Shown: positions 1 to 9,983, numbered from the stretch's first letter. The stretch: DNA of 64,000 nt from Microbacterium testaceum StLB037 (GCF_000202635.1 NC_015125.1:2666001-2730000); one strand, 5' to 3'. Numbers and translations are program-made. Notes: generated by a model not told the origin, from the sequence alone.

Positions 1-2
1 CC

Positions 3-509
3 GACGTCCCGGTCGTCCTCGCTCCCGAGGGGTCGCGGCGGATCGACCCCGCGCTCGGCATCAGCCGGATCACCGCGGCGATCGGCAGTCGGCCCGGAGC
101 CGACGTCCTGCGCGAGGAGAGCGTGCAGCTCGCGGCTGCGGCATCCGTTCCCCTCCGTCTTCTCTCTCTCGTGACCGTCGACCTGCCCACCGGCCTCGAG
201 ACCGGCGCGATCCGCATCGCCGGGGCCGCGCACTCGGAAGAGGTCCTCGCGCAGGCCCGCGCCGAACTGCCCACCGACATCGCCGCCGAGGTCACCGTCG
301 CCGACGGCGACAGCATCGAAGAGGCCGTCCGCGAACTCGCGTGGGACCCCGCCGAGCTCGCGATCGTCGGGTCGAGCCGACTCGCGCAACCGCGCCGCCT
401 GTTCCTCGGTTCGACCGCGGCGAAGATGCTGCACGAACTCCCCGTCCCGCTCGTCGTCGTGCCACGCAGCCGTGCCGACGCCCCCGTCCAGGAAGGACCG
501 CGGCCATGA
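3..509 (+). CDS. Universal stress protein (UspA family), 5'-truncated by the window edge
   Basis: The reading frame is open from the left edge to the TGA at 507-509, so this is the last 168 codons of a longer gene. The first residues visible (DVPVVLAPEG) are the end of one Usp domain. A second complete domain follows, ending with the nucleotide-binding signature (IVGSSR then FLGSTAAKML) and the typical PVPLVVVP strand. This makes the protein a tandem Usp of the kind common in actinobacteria. Such proteins are cytoplasmic ATP-binding stress proteins of poorly defined role. The stop codon overlaps the start of the downstream permease by 4 nt (ATGA), so the two are translationally coupled. The true start lies outside the window. 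Confidence 0.85.
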   Translation, partial: DVPVVLAPEGSRRIDPALGISRITAAIGSRPGADVLREESVQLAAAASVPLRLLSLVTVDLPTGLETGAIRIAGAAHSEEVLAQARAELPTDIAAEVTVADGDSIEEAVRELAWDPAELAIVGSSRLAQPRRLFLGSTAAKMLHELPVPLVVVPRSRADAPVQEGPRP

Positions 510-2053
510 CCGCACCCGCACCCGCCACCGGCAGTGAAGCCGGCGGTCTGTCGAAGAAGGGGCTGAGCGCCGGGACGATCGGCCTCATCGGCGCCGTCGT
601 GATCGGCATCTCATGCATCGCGCCCGCCTACACCTTCACCGCCGCGATCGGCCCGACCGTGGGGGCCGTGGGTCTCCAGGTCCCGGCGATCATCCTCGTC
701 GGCTTCATCCCGATGCTGTTGGTCGCCTTCGGCTACCGCGAACTGAACAACCGGATGCCGGACTCGGGCACCTCGTTCACGTGGGCGGCGCGCGCCTTCG
801 GACCGTGGATCGGCTGGATGGCGGGGTGGGGGCTGATCGCCGCCACGATCATCGTGCTGTCGAACCTCGCCGGGATCGCCGTCGACTTCCTGTTCCTGCT
901 GATCTCGCAGCTCACCGGTCAGGCCGGGATCGCCGATCTCGCGTCGAACCTCGGCATCAACATCGTCGTGTGCCTGCTGTTCGTGCTGGGTGCGACCGTG
1001 GTGTCGTACCGCGACATGCAGACGACCCAGAAGCTGCAGTACGTGCTCGTCACCTTCCAGGTCCTCGTCCTCGTCGTGTTCGCCGTCGTCGCGATCACCC
1101 ACGCGGTCCAGGGCAACGCCTTCGACGCCACCCCGTTCTCGTGGGAGTGGTTCAACCCGTTCGCGGTGTCGTCGTTCAGCGCGTTCGCGGCGGGGGTCTC
1201 GCTGTCGATCTTCATCTTCTGGGGGTGGGACGTCACCCTCACCATGAACGAGGAGACGAAGGACCCCGAGAAGACGCCCGGCCGCGCGGCCACCATCACC
1301 GTCATCACGATCGTCTCGCTGTACCTGCTGCTCGCGGTGTCGATGATCATGTTCGCCGGGATCGGCGACGGCGAGTTCGGTCTCGGCAACCCCGACATCC
1401 AGGACAACGCCTTCTTCGCGCTCGCGGGTCCCATCCTCGGCCCCTTCGCGGCCTTCGTCTCGCTGGCCGTGCTCACGAGCTCCGCCTCGTCGCTGCAGTC
1501 GACCTTCGTGGGGCCCGCCCGCACGCTCCTGGCCATGGGGCACTACGGCGCCCTGCCCGAGCGGTTCGCGAAGGTCAGCCCGCGCTTCTTCACGCCGGGG
1601 TTCGCGACGATCGTCTCGGCCGTGGTCGCCGCGGGTTTCTACGCCGTCATGCGCGTCGTGAGCGTCAACGTGCTCAGCGACACGATCCTCACCCTCGGCA
1701 TCATGATCTGCTTCTATTACGGGCTCACCGCGTTCGCGTGCGTCTGGTACTTCCGCAAGCAGTGGTTCGACTCGGTGCGCAACGTCTTCTTCACGCTGCT
1801 GTTCCCCCTCGTGGGCGGACTCATCCTCGCGGTGATCTTCGTCACGACGCTCGTCGACAGCATGAACCCCGACTACGGCAGCGGTTCCGAGATCGGCGGC
1901 GTGGGACTCGTCTTCATCCTGGGGATGACCATCATCCTGCTGGGAGTGGCGATCATGGTGTGGCAGCGCGTGCGCCGCCCGGCCTTCTTCCGCGGGGAGA
2001 CCCTCTCGATCGACGCCCCGGCCAGCGCCCGCCGCGCCGCCAGACGCCGCTGA
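506..2053 (+). CDS. APC-superfamily amino acid/polyamine permease
   Basis: 515 residues, hydrophobic throughout, with about 12 predicted membrane segments. The first helices read GTIGLIGAVVIGIS and AYTFTAAIGPTVG, typical of the APC fold, where the unwound glycine-rich part of helix 1 binds the substrate. The charged C-terminus (RRAARRR) is cytoplasmic. ATG 506 was chosen because it overlaps the upstream stop in ATGA and leaves a short, plausible N-tail; the frame stays open further upstream but that part reads as antisense-like arginine-rich sequence. The following gene encodes an aldehyde dehydrogenase of the succinate-semialdehyde type, so an amine such as GABA or putrescine is a reasonable guess for the substrate. 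That is inference from context only. Confidence 0.85.
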   Translation: MTAPAPATGSEAGGLSKKGLSAGTIGLIGAVVIGISCIAPAYTFTAAIGPTVGAVGLQVPAIILVGFIPMLLVAFGYRELNNRMPDSGTSFTWAARAFGPWIGWMAGWGLIAATIIVLSNLAGIAVDFLFLLISQLTGQAGIADLASNLGINIVVCLLFVLGATVVSYRDMQTTQKLQYVLVTFQVLVLVVFAVVAITHAVQGNAFDATPFSWEWFNPFAVSSFSAFAAGVSLSIFIFWGWDVTLTMNEETKDPEKTPGRAATITVITIVSLYLLLAVSMIMFAGIGDGEFGLGNPDIQDNAFFALAGPILGPFAAFVSLAVLTSSASSLQSTFVGPARTLLAMGHYGALPERFAKVSPRFFTPGFATIVSAVVAAGFYAVMRVVSVNVLSDTILTLGIMICFYYGLTAFACVWYFRKQWFDSVRNVFFTLLFPLVGGLILAVIFVTTLVDSMNPDYGSGSEIGGVGLVFILGMTIILLGVAIMVWQRVRRPAFFRGETLSIDAPASARRAARRR

Positions 2054-2095
2054 CCCCGACCGACCACCGACAACGACAGAAACGGACCGACACCC

Positions 2096-3457
2096 ATGAG
2101 CGATTACGCCGTCGTCAACCCGGCCACGGGCGAGACCCTCGCCGAGTACGACACCCTGTCCGACGCGGGAGTGGAGGCGGCTCTCGCCTCCGCCCACGAG
2201 GGCTTCCGCGTCTGGTCGCGGACCGCTCCGGCCGAGCGTGCCGAGGGGCTGCGCCGCGTCGCCCAGCTGCACCGGGAGCGTCGCGACGACCTCGCCGCGA
2301 TCATCGTGCGCGAGATGGGCAAGCCTCTCGAGGCCGCGCTCGGTGAGGTCGACTTCGCCGCCGACATCACGGAGTACTACGCCGATCACATCGACGAGAT
2401 CACCGGCGACACCCCGATCGACATCCTCGGCGAGGGCACCGCGGTGATCCGCCGCTCGGGCCTGGGGGTGCTCCTCGGCATCATGCCGTGGAACTTCCCG
2501 TACTACCAGGTCGCCCGCTTCGCCGCCCCGAACCTCGCGGTCGGCAACACCATCCTCCTGAAGCACGCCCCGCAGTGCCCCGAGTCGGCCGAGGCGCTGC
2601 AGCTGATCTACCGCGACGCGGGGCTCCCCGAGGGCGCGTACGTCAACGTCCGCGTGACCAACGACCAGGCGGCGACGATCATCGCCGACCGGCGCGTCCA
2701 GGGCGTCTCGGTCACCGGCTCGGAGCGCGCCGGGTCCGCGGTCGCCGAGATCGCCGGTCGCCACCTCAAGAAGGTCGCGCTCGAGCTCGGCGGATCCGAC
2801 CCGTTCATCCTGCTCTCCACGGATGACCTGGATGCCGCTGTCCAGGCCGCCGTGGATGCGCGCCTCGACAACGTGGGTCAGTCCTGCAACGGTGCCAAGC
2901 GCTTCATCGTCGTCGACGACCTGTACGACGCGTTCCTCGAGAAGTTCACCGCCGCCCTCGGCGAGGCGAAGGTGGGCGACCCGTTTGCGGAGGACACGGT
3001 CCTCGGTCCCCTCTCGTCGCTGGCCGCCGCGGAGCGCCTCGACGAGCAGGTGCAGCGCGCGGTCGCGCAGGGCGCGAAGATCGAGGTCGGCGGCACGCGC
3101 GACGGCGCGTTCTACCCGGGCACCGTCCTCACCGGCGTCACGAGCGAGATGGACGCGTACGGCGAGGAGTTCTTCGGTCCCGTCGGCACCGTCTACCGCG
3201 TCGCGGGAGAAGACGAGGCGGTCGCCCTCGCCAACGACACGAGCTTCGGCCTCGGTTCCTACGTCTTCACCACGGATGCCGATCAGGCGGCGCGCGTGGC
3301 CGACCGGCTTGAGGCGGGCATGGTCTACGTCAACCTCGTTCTCGCCGATTCGCCGGAGCTTCCCTTCGGCGGCGTCAAGCGCAGCGGCACCTCGCGCGAG
3401 TTGGGCCTGCTGGCCGCCGACGAGTTCGTCAACAAGAAGCTCATCCGCACCGCGTGA
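2096..3457 (+). CDS. gabD: NAD(P)-dependent succinate-semialdehyde dehydrogenase family protein
   Basis: 453 residues, the usual length of the short GabD-type aldehyde dehydrogenases. It oxidises an aldehyde (by family, succinate semialdehyde) to the acid with NAD(P)+. Visible catalytic elements are PWNFP (oxyanion Asn133), the cofactor-binding Lys156 (LLKHAP), the general base Glu230 (ALELGGSDPF) and the nucleophile Cys264 (NVGQSCNGAK). The start ATG follows the permease stop by 42 nt and gives the conserved N-terminus YAVVNPATGE. The adjacent permease suggests an uptake-and-oxidation pair for an amine or amino acid. The precise substrate is not decided by the sequence; related enzymes act on other short semialdehydes. 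Confidence 0.85.
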   Translation: MSDYAVVNPATGETLAEYDTLSDAGVEAALASAHEGFRVWSRTAPAERAEGLRRVAQLHRERRDDLAAIIVREMGKPLEAALGEVDFAADITEYYADHIDEITGDTPIDILGEGTAVIRRSGLGVLLGIMPWNFPYYQVARFAAPNLAVGNTILLKHAPQCPESAEALQLIYRDAGLPEGAYVNVRVTNDQAATIIADRRVQGVSVTGSERAGSAVAEIAGRHLKKVALELGGSDPFILLSTDDLDAAVQAAVDARLDNVGQSCNGAKRFIVVDDLYDAFLEKFTAALGEAKVGDPFAEDTVLGPLSSLAAAERLDEQVQRAVAQGAKIEVGGTRDGAFYPGTVLTGVTSEMDAYGEEFFGPVGTVYRVAGEDEAVALANDTSFGLGSYVFTTDADQAARVADRLEAGMVYVNLVLADSPELPFGGVKRSGTSRELGLLAADEFVNKKLIRTA

Positions 3458-3465
3458 TCCGAACG

Positions 3466-3504
3466 CGACGACGGCGGCATCCTCTTGGGATGCCGCCGTC
3501 GTCG
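3466..3504. terminator. Bidirectional hairpin between convergent genes
   Basis: A perfect 17-bp inverted repeat (3466-3482 with 3488-3504, 5-nt loop) lies between the dehydrogenase stop and the end of the minus-strand TPR gene. The inner part of the stem is GGCATCC paired with GGATGCC. There is only a weak T-rich tail. Confidence 0.8.
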
Positions 3505-3518
3505 TCTTCGCGGAGGAA

Positions 3519-6299
3519 TCAGGCCGGGAGCGTGCTCCGGACCTCCGCGGCCTCCCCGTGGCGGCCGAGGCCCTCGAGCGCGTCCCCCAGATCGATCGCC
3601 ACGGCCTGGCGCAGCTGCTCCTCGTCGGCCGCGTGCTCGAGCGCCGAGCGCAGGATCGCGACGGCCTCTTCGGTGCGGTCGGCTCCGAGGAGGATCCGCG
3701 CGGCGACGAACTCGGATCCGCCCGCCTGCGGGACGCCCCCGACCGAGAGGAACCCGTCGGCCGCCTGCAGCGCGCATGCCACCGCTTCGTCGATCCGACC
3801 CGCGTTCGCGAGGAACCGCGCGCGCGTGTCGAGCAGATCGGCGACGACCCACGGGGCATCCTCCGCGCGACCGATCTCGATCGCCTCGTCGAGGTTCGCG
3901 AGAGCGTCGTCGTCGCCGCGATACGCCTTGACCTGGGCGAGCGAGTGCAGGGCGTCTGCGAGCATCCCGCGGTTCTCGGGGTCGGTCCGCGCCACCTCGA
4001 CGGCGGTCGTGAGCGTGTCGACGGACTCATCCGTCTCTCCGAGGCGGCCGAGCAGTTGCGCCCACGCGACGAGTGCCGAAGCGCGGCGAGCGGGCTCTTC
4101 CGCCTCCTCGTGCAGGTCGGCGGTGATCTCCCACGCGCGCAGCGCGTTACCCCACTCCTCGGCGTGCTCGAAGGCGCGCGCGAGCAGCCCGACCGTGATC
4201 GCGCGGGACCCGGGAGCCTCGCCGGCCGCCGTCTCATCCTGCAGGACCTCGTCGATCACCTCGACGGCCTCGTGCGCAGCACCCGTCGCGAGCAGGGCGC
4301 GGCCGAGCCCGTACCGCAACGCGACCGTCGACTCTCCGGCGGCTTCGAGGCGCTGCACCGCGAGGCGGTAGCTCGCGACGGCGCGCTCGTTCTGGCCCGC
4401 GCGCTCGGCGTACTGGGCGCCCAGGGAGAGGGCGGTGGCGACCACCTGCCCCTCGGCGTCCCAGACGAGGAGCAGGCGCGCTGCCTCGTCGGCGTCGTCG
4501 GCACCGCGGGCGGGATCGCCCAGGGCCTCGCTGAGTACCGCGCGGTCCGTCAAGACGTGGACCCGCCGTCCGACCTCCAGCCGCTCATCCGCGAGGAGCT
4601 CATCGAGCACCGCGATCGCGTCCATCGGGGCCTCCTTCGCGCGATGGACGTCGGCCTCCGTGTGAGCGAGCGCGTGCGCGCGATCGATGTCTCCCACCCG
4701 GGAGTGGAGCTCGCGTGCCTCGCGTGCCGTGCGAAGGGCCTCGTCGAAGCGCCCGGCGACCATGTGCCCGTACGTCACGATCGTCAGGAGTTGGCCGCGC
4801 ACCCCGAGCGGAGCGTCCGGGTGCTCTTCGAGCGCGCGGGCGGCGAAGGCGTCGTCCTTTCCGAAGAGAGCCGGGCCGAGCTTCTCCTCGACGTCGGCCC
4901 GCGCCTCGTCGCCGATCGCGCGCAGAGCCTCCACCCGCGCCGGGAACACCTGCGCGGCGTCGTCGAGGCGGTCCTCCGCGAGCAGGCCGCGCAGCAGCAG
5001 GAAGGTCAGGGGGACGCGGTCGGCAGCGTCGGCGTCGTCGAGCACGTCGGCGATCGCGTCGATCGATGACGCGGTGCCCAGAGCCCCGAGCATGCGCGCA
5101 CGCACCCGCCGGTCGGCGGGCGTCCACTCGCGCGGGGCCGCCGCCGGTGCCGCGAAGCCCCCGGACGACAGCGGCACGTCGTAGTGCTCCCCGGCCAGAG
5201 CCCGTGTTCGCTCGAGGCGCCGCGCGTGCGCGTCGGTCCCGTTGCGCGCGTCGAACGCGCGAGCGATCTCGTCGGCGTGCGCCCAGCAGAGGGCGGCGAG
5301 CTCGGATGCCGTCACCTCCGCGTCGCGCGGTCCGAACAGCGGCGCGAGCTCGGCGGCATCCGATCCCCGCACCGGGGTGTCGCCGTGGCCCGCGCGGGTC
5401 ACGGCGTCCAGCGCGAGGCCGAAGGCGGCCAGGGCCTCCTGGTGGGCCTCCGCGTTGAGCCCGTCGTGCGTCAGCCAGCGCAGGTGCTTCTCGATCAGGC
5501 TCAGGGCGCGCGCCTCGTTGCCGGTCACGGTGCAGAAGACGACGTGGTCGGCGATGATCGTGAGGTTGTCGGGGTTGTCGCGGGCGAGGCGGTAGCTGCG
5601 CGAATGGAAGGAGCGCGCCTCATCGAACCGCCCGGCGCGCAGCAGGGGGAGCAGCACGAGAGCGAGGGCCCGCTCGGGCTCCTCTCCGCAGGTGAAGCCG
5701 CCCTCGACCATCTCCTCGACGAGGCGGATCGACTCGTCCTCGTTCCCGGTCTCGGCGAAGAACCCGGCGAACTGGCTGCGGACGCACGCGTCGCAGTGAC
5801 TGTAGTCGTCGCGCGGAGTGGCCTCGAGGCGCTCGCGCAGCGTGGCGGCTTCCTCGATGCGGCCCGCGGCCCAGGCGTCCTCGAAGCGTGCCATCAGGGC
5901 TCCGCTGAGGCCGACACCGGCTCGGCGATAGTGCTGCTCCATGTCGTCGAGCACCGCATCGATCTGCTCGCTCGAGAACTCGGGGGAGCCGCGCAGAGCC
6001 CCCGCCATCCACTTGTACTGCCACAGCAGATCCCCGGCGGGCTCGATCTCGGCGGGGAAACTCTCGGGATCGGCCTCGTGCTGGGCGAGGCACCAGGCGA
6101 ACGAGGTGAGCATGAGATCGGTGTCGCCGATCATGTTCGCGCTCGAGGTCTGTCGCAGGCGCGCCTCGTACTCGAGACGGGTGTCGCCGCTCTCCTGGGC
6201 CCGAGCGACGGCCTCGGCGACGAGGGCTCTCTCCTGGGGACCCCACGGCGTCCGGTCGATCTCGTCGAACAGGGCGCGGATGTCTTCGGCGGCGGTCAT
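3519..6299 (-). CDS. Large TPR-like helical-repeat protein paired with an Hsp90
   Basis: 926 residues from ATG 6299 (MTAAEDIRALFDEIDRTPW). The sequence is made of amphipathic helix pairs with A/G-A/L-Y/F positions typical of tetratricopeptide repeats over most of its length; no catalytic motif or membrane segment is visible. The start overlaps the last 4 nt of the upstream Hsp90-family gene (ATGA), so the two are one translationally coupled operon. TPR domains are the classical adaptors of Hsp90 in eukaryotes, hence a co-chaperone or substrate-recruiting role is attractive. That is inference. The frame remains open upstream of 6299 but only as a shadow of the Hsp90 gene. It ends against the hairpin at 3466-3504. 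Confidence 0.75.
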   Translation of the reverse strand: MTAAEDIRALFDEIDRTPWGPQERALVAEAVARAQESGDTRLEYEARLRQTSSANMIGDTDLMLTSFAWCLAQHEADPESFPAEIEPAGDLLWQYKWMAGALRGSPEFSSEQIDAVLDDMEQHYRRAGVGLSGALMARFEDAWAAGRIEEAATLRERLEATPRDDYSHCDACVRSQFAGFFAETGNEDESIRLVEEMVEGGFTCGEEPERALALVLLPLLRAGRFDEARSFHSRSYRLARDNPDNLTIIADHVVFCTVTGNEARALSLIEKHLRWLTHDGLNAEAHQEALAAFGLALDAVTRAGHGDTPVRGSDAAELAPLFGPRDAEVTASELAALCWAHADEIARAFDARNGTDAHARRLERTRALAGEHYDVPLSSGGFAAPAAAPREWTPADRRVRARMLGALGTASSIDAIADVLDDADAADRVPLTFLLLRGLLAEDRLDDAAQVFPARVEALRAIGDEARADVEEKLGPALFGKDDAFAARALEEHPDAPLGVRGQLLTIVTYGHMVAGRFDEALRTAREARELHSRVGDIDRAHALAHTEADVHRAKEAPMDAIAVLDELLADERLEVGRRVHVLTDRAVLSEALGDPARGADDADEAARLLLVWDAEGQVVATALSLGAQYAERAGQNERAVASYRLAVQRLEAAGESTVALRYGLGRALLATGAAHEAVEVIDEVLQDETAAGEAPGSRAITVGLLARAFEHAEEWGNALRAWEITADLHEEAEEPARRASALVAWAQLLGRLGETDESVDTLTTAVEVARTDPENRGMLADALHSLAQVKAYRGDDDALANLDEAIEIGRAEDAPWVVADLLDTRARFLANAGRIDEAVACALQAADGFLSVGGVPQAGGSEFVAARILLGADRTEEAVAILRSALEHAADEEQLRQAVAIDLGDALEGLGRHGEAAEVRSTLPA

Positions 6300-8125
6300 G
6301 CGGATCCTTCCGGGGCGGGGCGGGGGGAGGTGGCCTCGGCGGCGAGGTCGACGAGGTCGGCGAGAGCCGACGACATGAGCGCGCGATCCGCGGTGCCGAG
6401 GGGGTGGTGACCGGCGAGCAGCGCCTGCACGTACAGGACCTGCACGCCGGCGGTGAAGGCGCGTCCGTCGGGGGTGTGTGCGAGGCGCTGCACGGTCGGG
6501 TTGGTCCAGTTCAGGCACAGGCGCGACGACGGGGCGTCCTGCTTCTCGTCGCGTCCGCGGGTGCTCGCGCGCTCGGCGCGGTCGAGGACGCCGGCCCACA
6601 GAGCCCCGCCCGCGCTGCGCGCACGACCCCGGTCGAGGGCACGCAGCACCTCGGGGTCGGCGACGAAGAGGGCGGCGGCCTCGGGGCGCTCGAAGGAACG
6701 GGCGACGACGTCCACGGTCGCCAGGGCCGCCCGCGCGCGGTTCTCGAGCGAGACGACCGTCGCGCGCGCGTCCAGCGGCGGGGGAGCGAGCCGGTCGATC
6801 TCATCGACCACGTCCACGGCCTCGACCCGCACGTCCGGGAAGACCTCGGGCAGCAGCCGGATCAGCTCGTCGTCGTAGAGGTACCCGCCGTTGACGAGCG
6901 TCGTCCCCGTGGGAGCCACGCTCACCACCTGTCGGAAGGCCTCGACGGTCTCGGCGCAGCGGACGGGAGAAGAGCGGCGCACGAGATCGTCGATGCGCAG
7001 GCGCCCGACGTTGGTCTCGACCGAGAGCCACGGCACGATGAAGCGCGCCAACTCGTCGTCGTGCCGCACGAGCGACTTCAGAGCCACCTCGTGGACGCCG
7101 ACGAACTGCGCCAGACGCAGGGGGTCGCTGAGTGCGAGATCGAGGATCCACCGGCGCACGGCATCCCCCAGCTCCGTCCGGGTCTGCTCGAGCGCGTCGT
7201 CGTCGACGAGGGCTTCGCGACTGGCGGTCGGATGCAGTCCCGCCGAGTCGACGACGGCGCGCACGAAGAACGCCCAGTCCGGCAGCAGATCTTCGGCCCG
7301 CTCGGTGAGCAGCATGCGCTGGAGGTAGACGCGGGTGCTCTGACGGGCGGTGGATGCCGGGGCGAACGGCAGCACGAAGGCCAGCCCGCGCGTCTGCGTG
7401 GCGGGGACCGAGAGCGGGATGATCGCGAGCGGTTCGGCGCCGAGGAGCTCCCGGCCATAGGCCGCCTGTTCCTCGCGGTCGTCGCCGAGGAACGGGGGAG
7501 TCGCGGTGACGATCGTCTCCCCGCCCGCGGGGAGGTCGACGCTCACCGTCACGGGGAGGTAGCGACCGAACGTCTCGGCGAGCTCGACGACGGTCGCCGT
7601 GCTCAGGAGGGAACGGCTCTCGCCGCGCGGGCGCAGGTGGACGCTCGTACCCACGGGGATGTCCGCGGCGCCGGGGCGGACCTCGAAGGTGCCGTCGGCA
7701 TGACCGACCCACTCGACGGGATCGGCGCCGTGGGCGCTGCGCGAGCGGATGACGATGTCGTCGCACACCATGAAGCACGAGAGCATCCCGATGCCGAACT
7801 GCCCGAGGAAATCCGAGCGCGGCAGATCGAACACGTCGCGCTTGGAGCTGCGCCCCACCGTCGCGAGCAGGTCGGCCACGTCCTCCGGAGTGAGTCCGAC
7901 CCCGTCGTCACGCAGGACGAACTCTTCGGATGCCGCGCTGACCGGTGTGATGCGGACGCGTCCGCCGCCGCCGTCGGCCTCCCGGCGCGCCGCGATCGCG
8001 TCGACGGCGTTCTGCAGGAGCTCGCGGAGGAACACGCGCGGCCCCGAGTAGATGTGGCGGCTCAGGAGGTCGATGACACCCCGCAGATCGACTTGGAACT
8101 GCTGGGCGGGCGCCTGCGAACTCAT
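6296..8125 (-). CDS. htpG: HSP90-family (HtpG-like) ATPase
   Basis: 609 residues. The N-terminal GHKL ATPase is clear: RELLQNAVDAI (motif with the Mg-binding Asn), DDGVGLTPEDV (adenine-binding Asp) and FGIGMLSCF (lid glycines). The middle segment contains the conserved catalytic-loop neighbourhood around STRVYLQRML. The protein is slightly shorter and more divergent than classical HtpG (about 620-640 residues) and belongs to the actinobacterial HSP90 family protein group. The C-terminus is Pro-rich (SPRPAPEGSA) and lacks any MEEVD-like TPR-binding peptide. It is the first gene of the operon with the TPR-like protein downstream (4-nt overlap). The family acts as a cytosolic ATP-driven chaperone; the client here is unknown. 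Confidence 0.85.
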   Translation of the reverse strand: MSSQAPAQQFQVDLRGVIDLLSRHIYSGPRVFLRELLQNAVDAIAARREADGGGGRVRITPVSAASEEFVLRDDGVGLTPEDVADLLATVGRSSKRDVFDLPRSDFLGQFGIGMLSCFMVCDDIVIRSRSAHGADPVEWVGHADGTFEVRPGAADIPVGTSVHLRPRGESRSLLSTATVVELAETFGRYLPVTVSVDLPAGGETIVTATPPFLGDDREEQAAYGRELLGAEPLAIIPLSVPATQTRGLAFVLPFAPASTARQSTRVYLQRMLLTERAEDLLPDWAFFVRAVVDSAGLHPTASREALVDDDALEQTRTELGDAVRRWILDLALSDPLRLAQFVGVHEVALKSLVRHDDELARFIVPWLSVETNVGRLRIDDLVRRSSPVRCAETVEAFRQVVSVAPTGTTLVNGGYLYDDELIRLLPEVFPDVRVEAVDVVDEIDRLAPPPLDARATVVSLENRARAALATVDVVARSFERPEAAALFVADPEVLRALDRGRARSAGGALWAGVLDRAERASTRGRDEKQDAPSSRLCLNWTNPTVQRLAHTPDGRAFTAGVQVLYVQALLAGHHPLGTADRALMSSALADLVDLAAEATSPRPAPEGSA

Positions 8126-8382
8126 CGGTGCTCCTGGATCTCTCGACGGTCGCCGGTCAGTCGGGGGCCACGGGGGCGACCACCCTCCAGCCTATCCAGG
8201 GGCCTTTCCCGAGGGCAGCCTCGGAGCGCGCAGTTCGTCGGCGGCGTGCCCGATGCCGTACACTTGCAGTGCAGTCGAAATCTGCATTCTTTCGCCGTGC
8301 CTCGCGCACAGGCGGCATCCCTCCCCGAGAGATCCGTGGCGAAAGCGTGCCGGGTTTCGAATCCTGGATCCATCCGGATCTT

Positions 8383-8455
<73 letters not shown>

Positions 8456-8498
8456 CGCACAGCACACGCTGGCAACGAATAGCGACCTAGGTGGTTCG

Positions 8499-8774
8499 AT
8501 GACGCAGGACGAGGCGAAGGGCGAGGTCGTCGCAGACCGCGGCGCGCCCCGCGAGAAGAAGCTCAACTTCTTCGCGCGGATCGCTCTTTTCATCCGTCAG
8601 GTCTTCACGGAGCTGCGCAAGGTCGTCACGCCCACGCGGCAGGAGCTGATCAAGTTCACCGCCGTGGTCCTCGGGTTCGTCGTCGTGATGATGGCGCTCG
8701 TGTACGGCCTCGACCTGCTGTTCGTGTGGCTGACCAGCGCCGTCTTCGGCGTCCCGAGCACCGCCGGCGCCTGA
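8499..8774 (+). CDS. secE: Preprotein translocase subunit SecE
   Basis: 91 residues with a single membrane anchor (about residues 51-77) preceded by the conserved amphipathic segment [13 protein letters not shown] ([16 protein letters not shown], residues 35-50). SecE clamps SecY in the SecYEG channel. The position between tRNA-Trp and nusG is the standard gene order. The short single-helix form with a charged N-terminal tail is normal for actinobacteria. Confidence 0.95.
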   Translation: MTQDEAKGEVVADRGAPREKKLNFFARIALFIRQVFTELRKVVTPTRQELIKFTAVVLGFVVVMMALVYGLDLLFVWLTSAVFGVPSTAGA

Positions 8775-8835
8775 CCGGCGTTTCGGCGACGAGCGGCCCC
8801 CACGAGCGGTCGCACTTCAACGGAAGAGATCATCA

Positions 8836-9966
8836 GTGTCTGAAAGATATGTCGACGACGCCGATTGGGCGACGGCTGCCGAGCAGTCCAGCGAAGACGA
8901 CGAAGCCCAGGAGGGCAACGTGCTCGCCTCGCAGGAGCACGCCTCCGACGCCGCCGAGCACACCGCCGTCCACGTGGTGGACGACGCGGACGCAGAGCTC
9001 GACGAGGATCTCGACGACATCGACATCACCGACCCGGAGGCTGACGCGATCGTGAACGACGCTCTCGAGATCGACGAGACCAGCGAGGCCGAGGCCGCCG
9101 CCGAGGTCCTGAACGACGCGCTCGCCGAGGAGGAGGCCGAAGAGGCCGCCGAAGCCGCCGCCGAGGTCACCCCCTACGACGGCCCCGACATCAACGGCGA
9201 GCCCGACGCCCCGGTCCTCGACGAGGAGTTCGTCGACGAGGTCCAGGCCGCCGCCGGCGTGGTCGACGAGGTCGAGGCATCCGAGTCTCCCGCCGACGCC
9301 GCTGAGGCGCCCGTCGACCTCGACGACGCCGACGACGAGGACGCCGACCCGTACGAGGCGTTCCGCACCGAGCTCCGCTCGCTCCCCGGCAAGTGGTACG
9401 TCATCCACTCCTACGCCGGCTTCGAGCGCAAGGTGAAGGCCAACATCGAGCAGCGCAAGTCGACGCTCGAGGTCGAGGACGACATCTACCAGGTCGAGGT
9501 CCCCATGGAGGACGTCGTCGAGATCAAGAACGGCCAGCGCAAGATGGTCAACCGCGTGCGCATCCCCGGCTACGTGCTGGTGCGCATGGACCTCAACGAA
9601 GACACCTGGTCGGTCGTCCGTCACACCCCCGGCGTCACGGGCTTCGTGGGCAACGCCCACAACCCCACGCCGCTGCGTTTCGAAGAGGCCTTCAACATGC
9701 TGAAGAGCCTCGTCGAGGTCAAGGAAGCCGCTCCGACCAAGGCGGGTGCCGCCAAGGGCGCCCCGGTCGCGACGCGCTCCCTCCCCGCCGAGGTCGACTT
9801 CGAGACCGGCGAGACCATCACGATCAAGGAAGGCTCCTTCGCGGGCCTGCCCGGCACGATCAGCGAGATCAAGCCCGAGAGCGGCAAGCTCACCGTGCTC
9901 GTGTCGCTCTTCGAGCGCGAGACCCCGGTCGAGCTGTCGTTCGACCAGGTCACCAAGATGCTCTGA
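8836..9966 (+). CDS. nusG: Transcription antitermination/termination factor NusG
   Basis: 376 residues from GTG 8836. The NGN domain that contacts RNA polymerase starts at about residue 186 ([20 protein letters not shown]) and the KOW domain occupies roughly residues 326-376 ([18 protein letters not shown]). The first 185 residues are an extremely acidic, Asp/Glu/Ala-rich, low-complexity extension. NusG homologues of E. coli type have about 180 residues; actinobacterial ones are extended, but this tail is at the long end. Followed by a strong hairpin and then by an accessory insertion that separates it from rplK. Confidence 0.93.
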   Translation: MSERYVDDADWATAAEQSSEDDEAQEGNVLASQEHASDAAEHTAVHVVDDADAELDEDLDDIDITDPEADAIVNDALEIDETSEAEAAAEVLNDALAEEEAEEAAEAAAEVTPYDGPDINGEPDAPVLDEEFVDEVQAAAGVVDEVEASESPADAAEAPVDLDDADDEDADPYEAFRTELRSLPGKWYVIHSYAGFERKVKANIEQRKSTLEVEDDIYQVEVPMEDVVEIKNGQRKMVNRVRIPGYVLVRMDLNEDTWSVVRHTPGVTGFVGNAHNPTPLRFEEAFNMLKSLVEVKEAAPTKAGAAKGAPVATRSLPAEVDFETGETITIKEGSFAGLPGTISEIKPESGKLTVLVSLFERETPVELSFDQVTKML

Positions 9967-9983
9967 CGCCCCCCGCGTCCTGC

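Noticed and set aside
611..4237. Very long open frame antisense to the permease and dehydrogenase genes
   Set aside because: High-GC shadow: the composition is Arg/Gly/Asp-rich without any family motif, and the sense strand encodes two clear enzymes. Other long antisense frames in the window were discarded for the same reason.
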